Source: Cinnamomum chago
Taxonomy: Eukaryota; Streptophyta; Magnoliopsida; Laurales; Lauraceae
Direction: 5' to 3'
Length of the DNA: 64,000 bases
Assembly: GCA_038049695.1 (NCBI GenBank)
Contig: CP142451.1
Coordinates: 70,262,001-70,326,000, forward strand
In this document: one piece after another, positions 62,578-64,000 of the stretch
Position numbering within the stretch: the first letter of the stretch is position 1
Layout of the letters: each line of letters opens with the position of its first letter
Position numbers and translations under genes: made by a program
The notes under the pieces: model-generated
The model's database searches: none
The model's input: only the letters and a program-made list of their open reading frames with translations
What the model was told of the DNA's origin: nothing

Positions 62578-64000
62578 CATCATCATCATCATCAAAGCAT
62601 TGTCTCAACTATGTTGAGATTGGCTACATGAATTCTACTCCTTCATTCTGGTCTAGTCCAAGTCAAATCCTTAGATAGGTTGCACCTTTTCAAAGTTAAC
62701 CTTACTACTTAATCCATGTCCTTTTTAGCCTACCTCTTTTCCTTAGTGGGCCATCAATTTGCATAGAAAAACTTTTCCTCACTAGCATTGGACATGTCCA
62801 GAGTATCTCAATTTATTATCAATCCTAAATGCTTCTAAATGTGCTCATCCATTTGAATATTCTCATCTCTACTACACTCATTTTGTGCATGTGTTGCTTC
62901 TTGAGTGGCCAACATTTTGCTCCATATGTCATAGCCGGTCTAATATGGTATGCACCAATGAGAAAGCACTTTAGAAGCAAGTCTCCACTTCAACCATCAT
63001 GCTCTTATCTTATGTTCGACATCTTTTTCAATCTCTCCACCCTTATTGATGCAAATAATATGTTAGGATTTGGATCGTATGATAGGTTTCCACATAAACA
63101 ATCTCACAATGAAGACACTTTCCAACAATTAAACTCCAAAGGGAAAATTATATTAAACTCTCTCTTCTAGTACAATGCTCATATAAATAGGGAAAATAAA
63201 CCTTAGGGGCTAAGAATCCTAAACAAACTAGGAAACCAAACAAAGTGGAAACTATCCTAATTACAACTCATCAATTAAAATTAGAAACTAATAACAATTA
63301 ATTAAATAAAATAATAATATCTTTAAACTTCCTTGGGTCCCACATTTGGTCCACAAGTCTTCTTGCAATGATTTATTGTCACTGTTGCATCACTTACTAA
63401 TTATTAAGCCAAAGTATTGAAATGAATATCTTCATTGCATCTCTTGAGTTTCAATTCTCATGTGCATTTCAGCTTTATACACATCCTTACTAAAGTTGCA
63501 ATTCATACGGTCTGTCTTTGTATGACTTATTTTAATGCCCTTGGATTCTAAAGTAACCTGTTTTCTCACAAGTTTCACATTCACATCATTTCTTGATTCA
63601 TTCACCAATACTATATCATTGCAAACAACATACACCATGGTACCCCCTTTTAAATGCGAGCAATTAATTTATACATAATCAATGCAAAGAGATAAGGGCT
63701 TAAAGCTAACCCCTAATGTAAACTAATGGTTACTGGAAATTCACCTAGTTCTTCATAGGTAATTCTCACACTTGTTTGCTCCCTCATACATGTCTTTAAT
63801 GATGTTAATATAACTTCTTGGGATACTTCTTTTATCTAAAATCTACCAAATTAAATCTCCAGGTACCATGTGGTAGGCTTTCTCTAGATCGATGAAGACC
63901 ATATGAAGATCTTTCCTCTTCTATTAGTATTTTTTCATGAATTGCCTAATTAAAACATAGCTTTCCATAGTTGAACTCTCCAATATGAAATCAAATTGAG
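62578..64000 (-). mobile_element. RTE-type LINE fragment reaching into reverse transcriptase, with an insertion
   Basis: On the minus strand, from right to left, it shows worn RTE reverse transcriptase stretches (FMLERSTMEA, then a segment resembling MVFIDLEKAYHMVPGDLIW), VYVVCNDIVLVNESRNDVN, KGIKISHTKTDRMNC, then the 3' part, ending in a TGATGATGATGATG tail at 62578. Numerous stops and frame changes are visible. An AT-rich segment of about 350 bp (63057-63405) interrupts it and is not LINE-like. The 5' part extends beyond the window. Confidence 0.78.
63057..63405. other. AT-rich insertion inside the LINE
   Basis: It starts near TATGTTAGGATTTGGATCG and breaks the LINE between its KYFGLIIS-like and EIEKDVEHKI-like words. 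TATAAATAGGG lies near 63183. It may be an LTR remnant beginning TGTTAGGA, but I cannot define its right end or a TSD. Confidence 0.45.

Larger units (their letters stand above)
62379..64000 (+). other. NUDT19 intron 3 (incomplete)
   Basis: It runs from the donor at 62379 beyond the window end and is mostly filled by an antisense LINE from about 62578 onward. No exon with the Nudix box appears before 64000. Confidence 0.75.

Noticed and set aside
1-64000. CRISPR arrays, rRNA or tRNA genes, bacterial-type operons
   Set aside because: None seen. The tandem repeats are retroelement arrays without CRISPR geometry, and the tRNA-like matches are only primer binding sites.

Overview
This is a window of nuclear DNA from a flowering plant, probably a woody species with a large, repeat-rich genome. 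The only ordinary host gene I can support is at the right end: the 5' part of a plant Nudix hydrolase 19 gene (NUDT19-like, NAD(P)H pyrophosphatase). Three exons lie at 56781-57404, 61584-61724 and 62274-62378, and the rest of the gene lies beyond the window. Almost everything to its left is transposable elements nested in one another. The species cannot be named from the sequence.

Positions 1-44830 form one nest on a minus-strand Ty3/gypsy chromovirus. Its 5' LTR is 42061-44830, its body runs from about 41706 down to 38330 and resumes at 8206-7771, and its 3' LTR occupies 7758 down past the left part of the window. The 3' LTR was hit by a CACTA transposon (right end at 2222, itself carrying a solo Copia LTR at 366-2105), a minus-strand Copia fragment (2391-4572, carrying a 224-bp foldback MITE) and a Mutator-like MITE (4706-5723). 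A second, plus-strand gypsy element of the Tat lineage (about 8212-38317) sits in the chromovirus body. It was in turn invaded by three long, related solo LTRs (15595-23671, 27987-31930, 32242-35481), a Copia LTR piece (13706-13994) and a TRIM-like element (36897-37398). The first solo LTR holds a 5-kb CACTA element (17372-22344) that carries four exons of a captured host gene.

Positions 44831-46085 look like low-copy DNA. A younger Tat-lineage gypsy element (46086-56581, TSD TCATC, LTRs about 2% different) then separates this stretch from the NUDT19 coding region and ends 199 bp before its first in-frame ATG. Introns 1 and 3 of NUDT19 each carry an antisense RTE-type LINE fragment.

The points most worth a second look are: (1) arrays of short self-complementary words in the LTRs of both Copia and gypsy families, arranged as pairs whose centres are 20-22 bp apart although the word differs between families; (2) antisense genes in the two Tat elements that share one layout but carry different N-terminal domains (plant mobile domain versus a Transposase_28-like domain); (3) the Pack-CACTA capture with intact splice phases; (4) a TRIM whose ends have become long inverted repeats; and (5) a strong-context uORF that overlaps the transit-peptide start of NUDT19.
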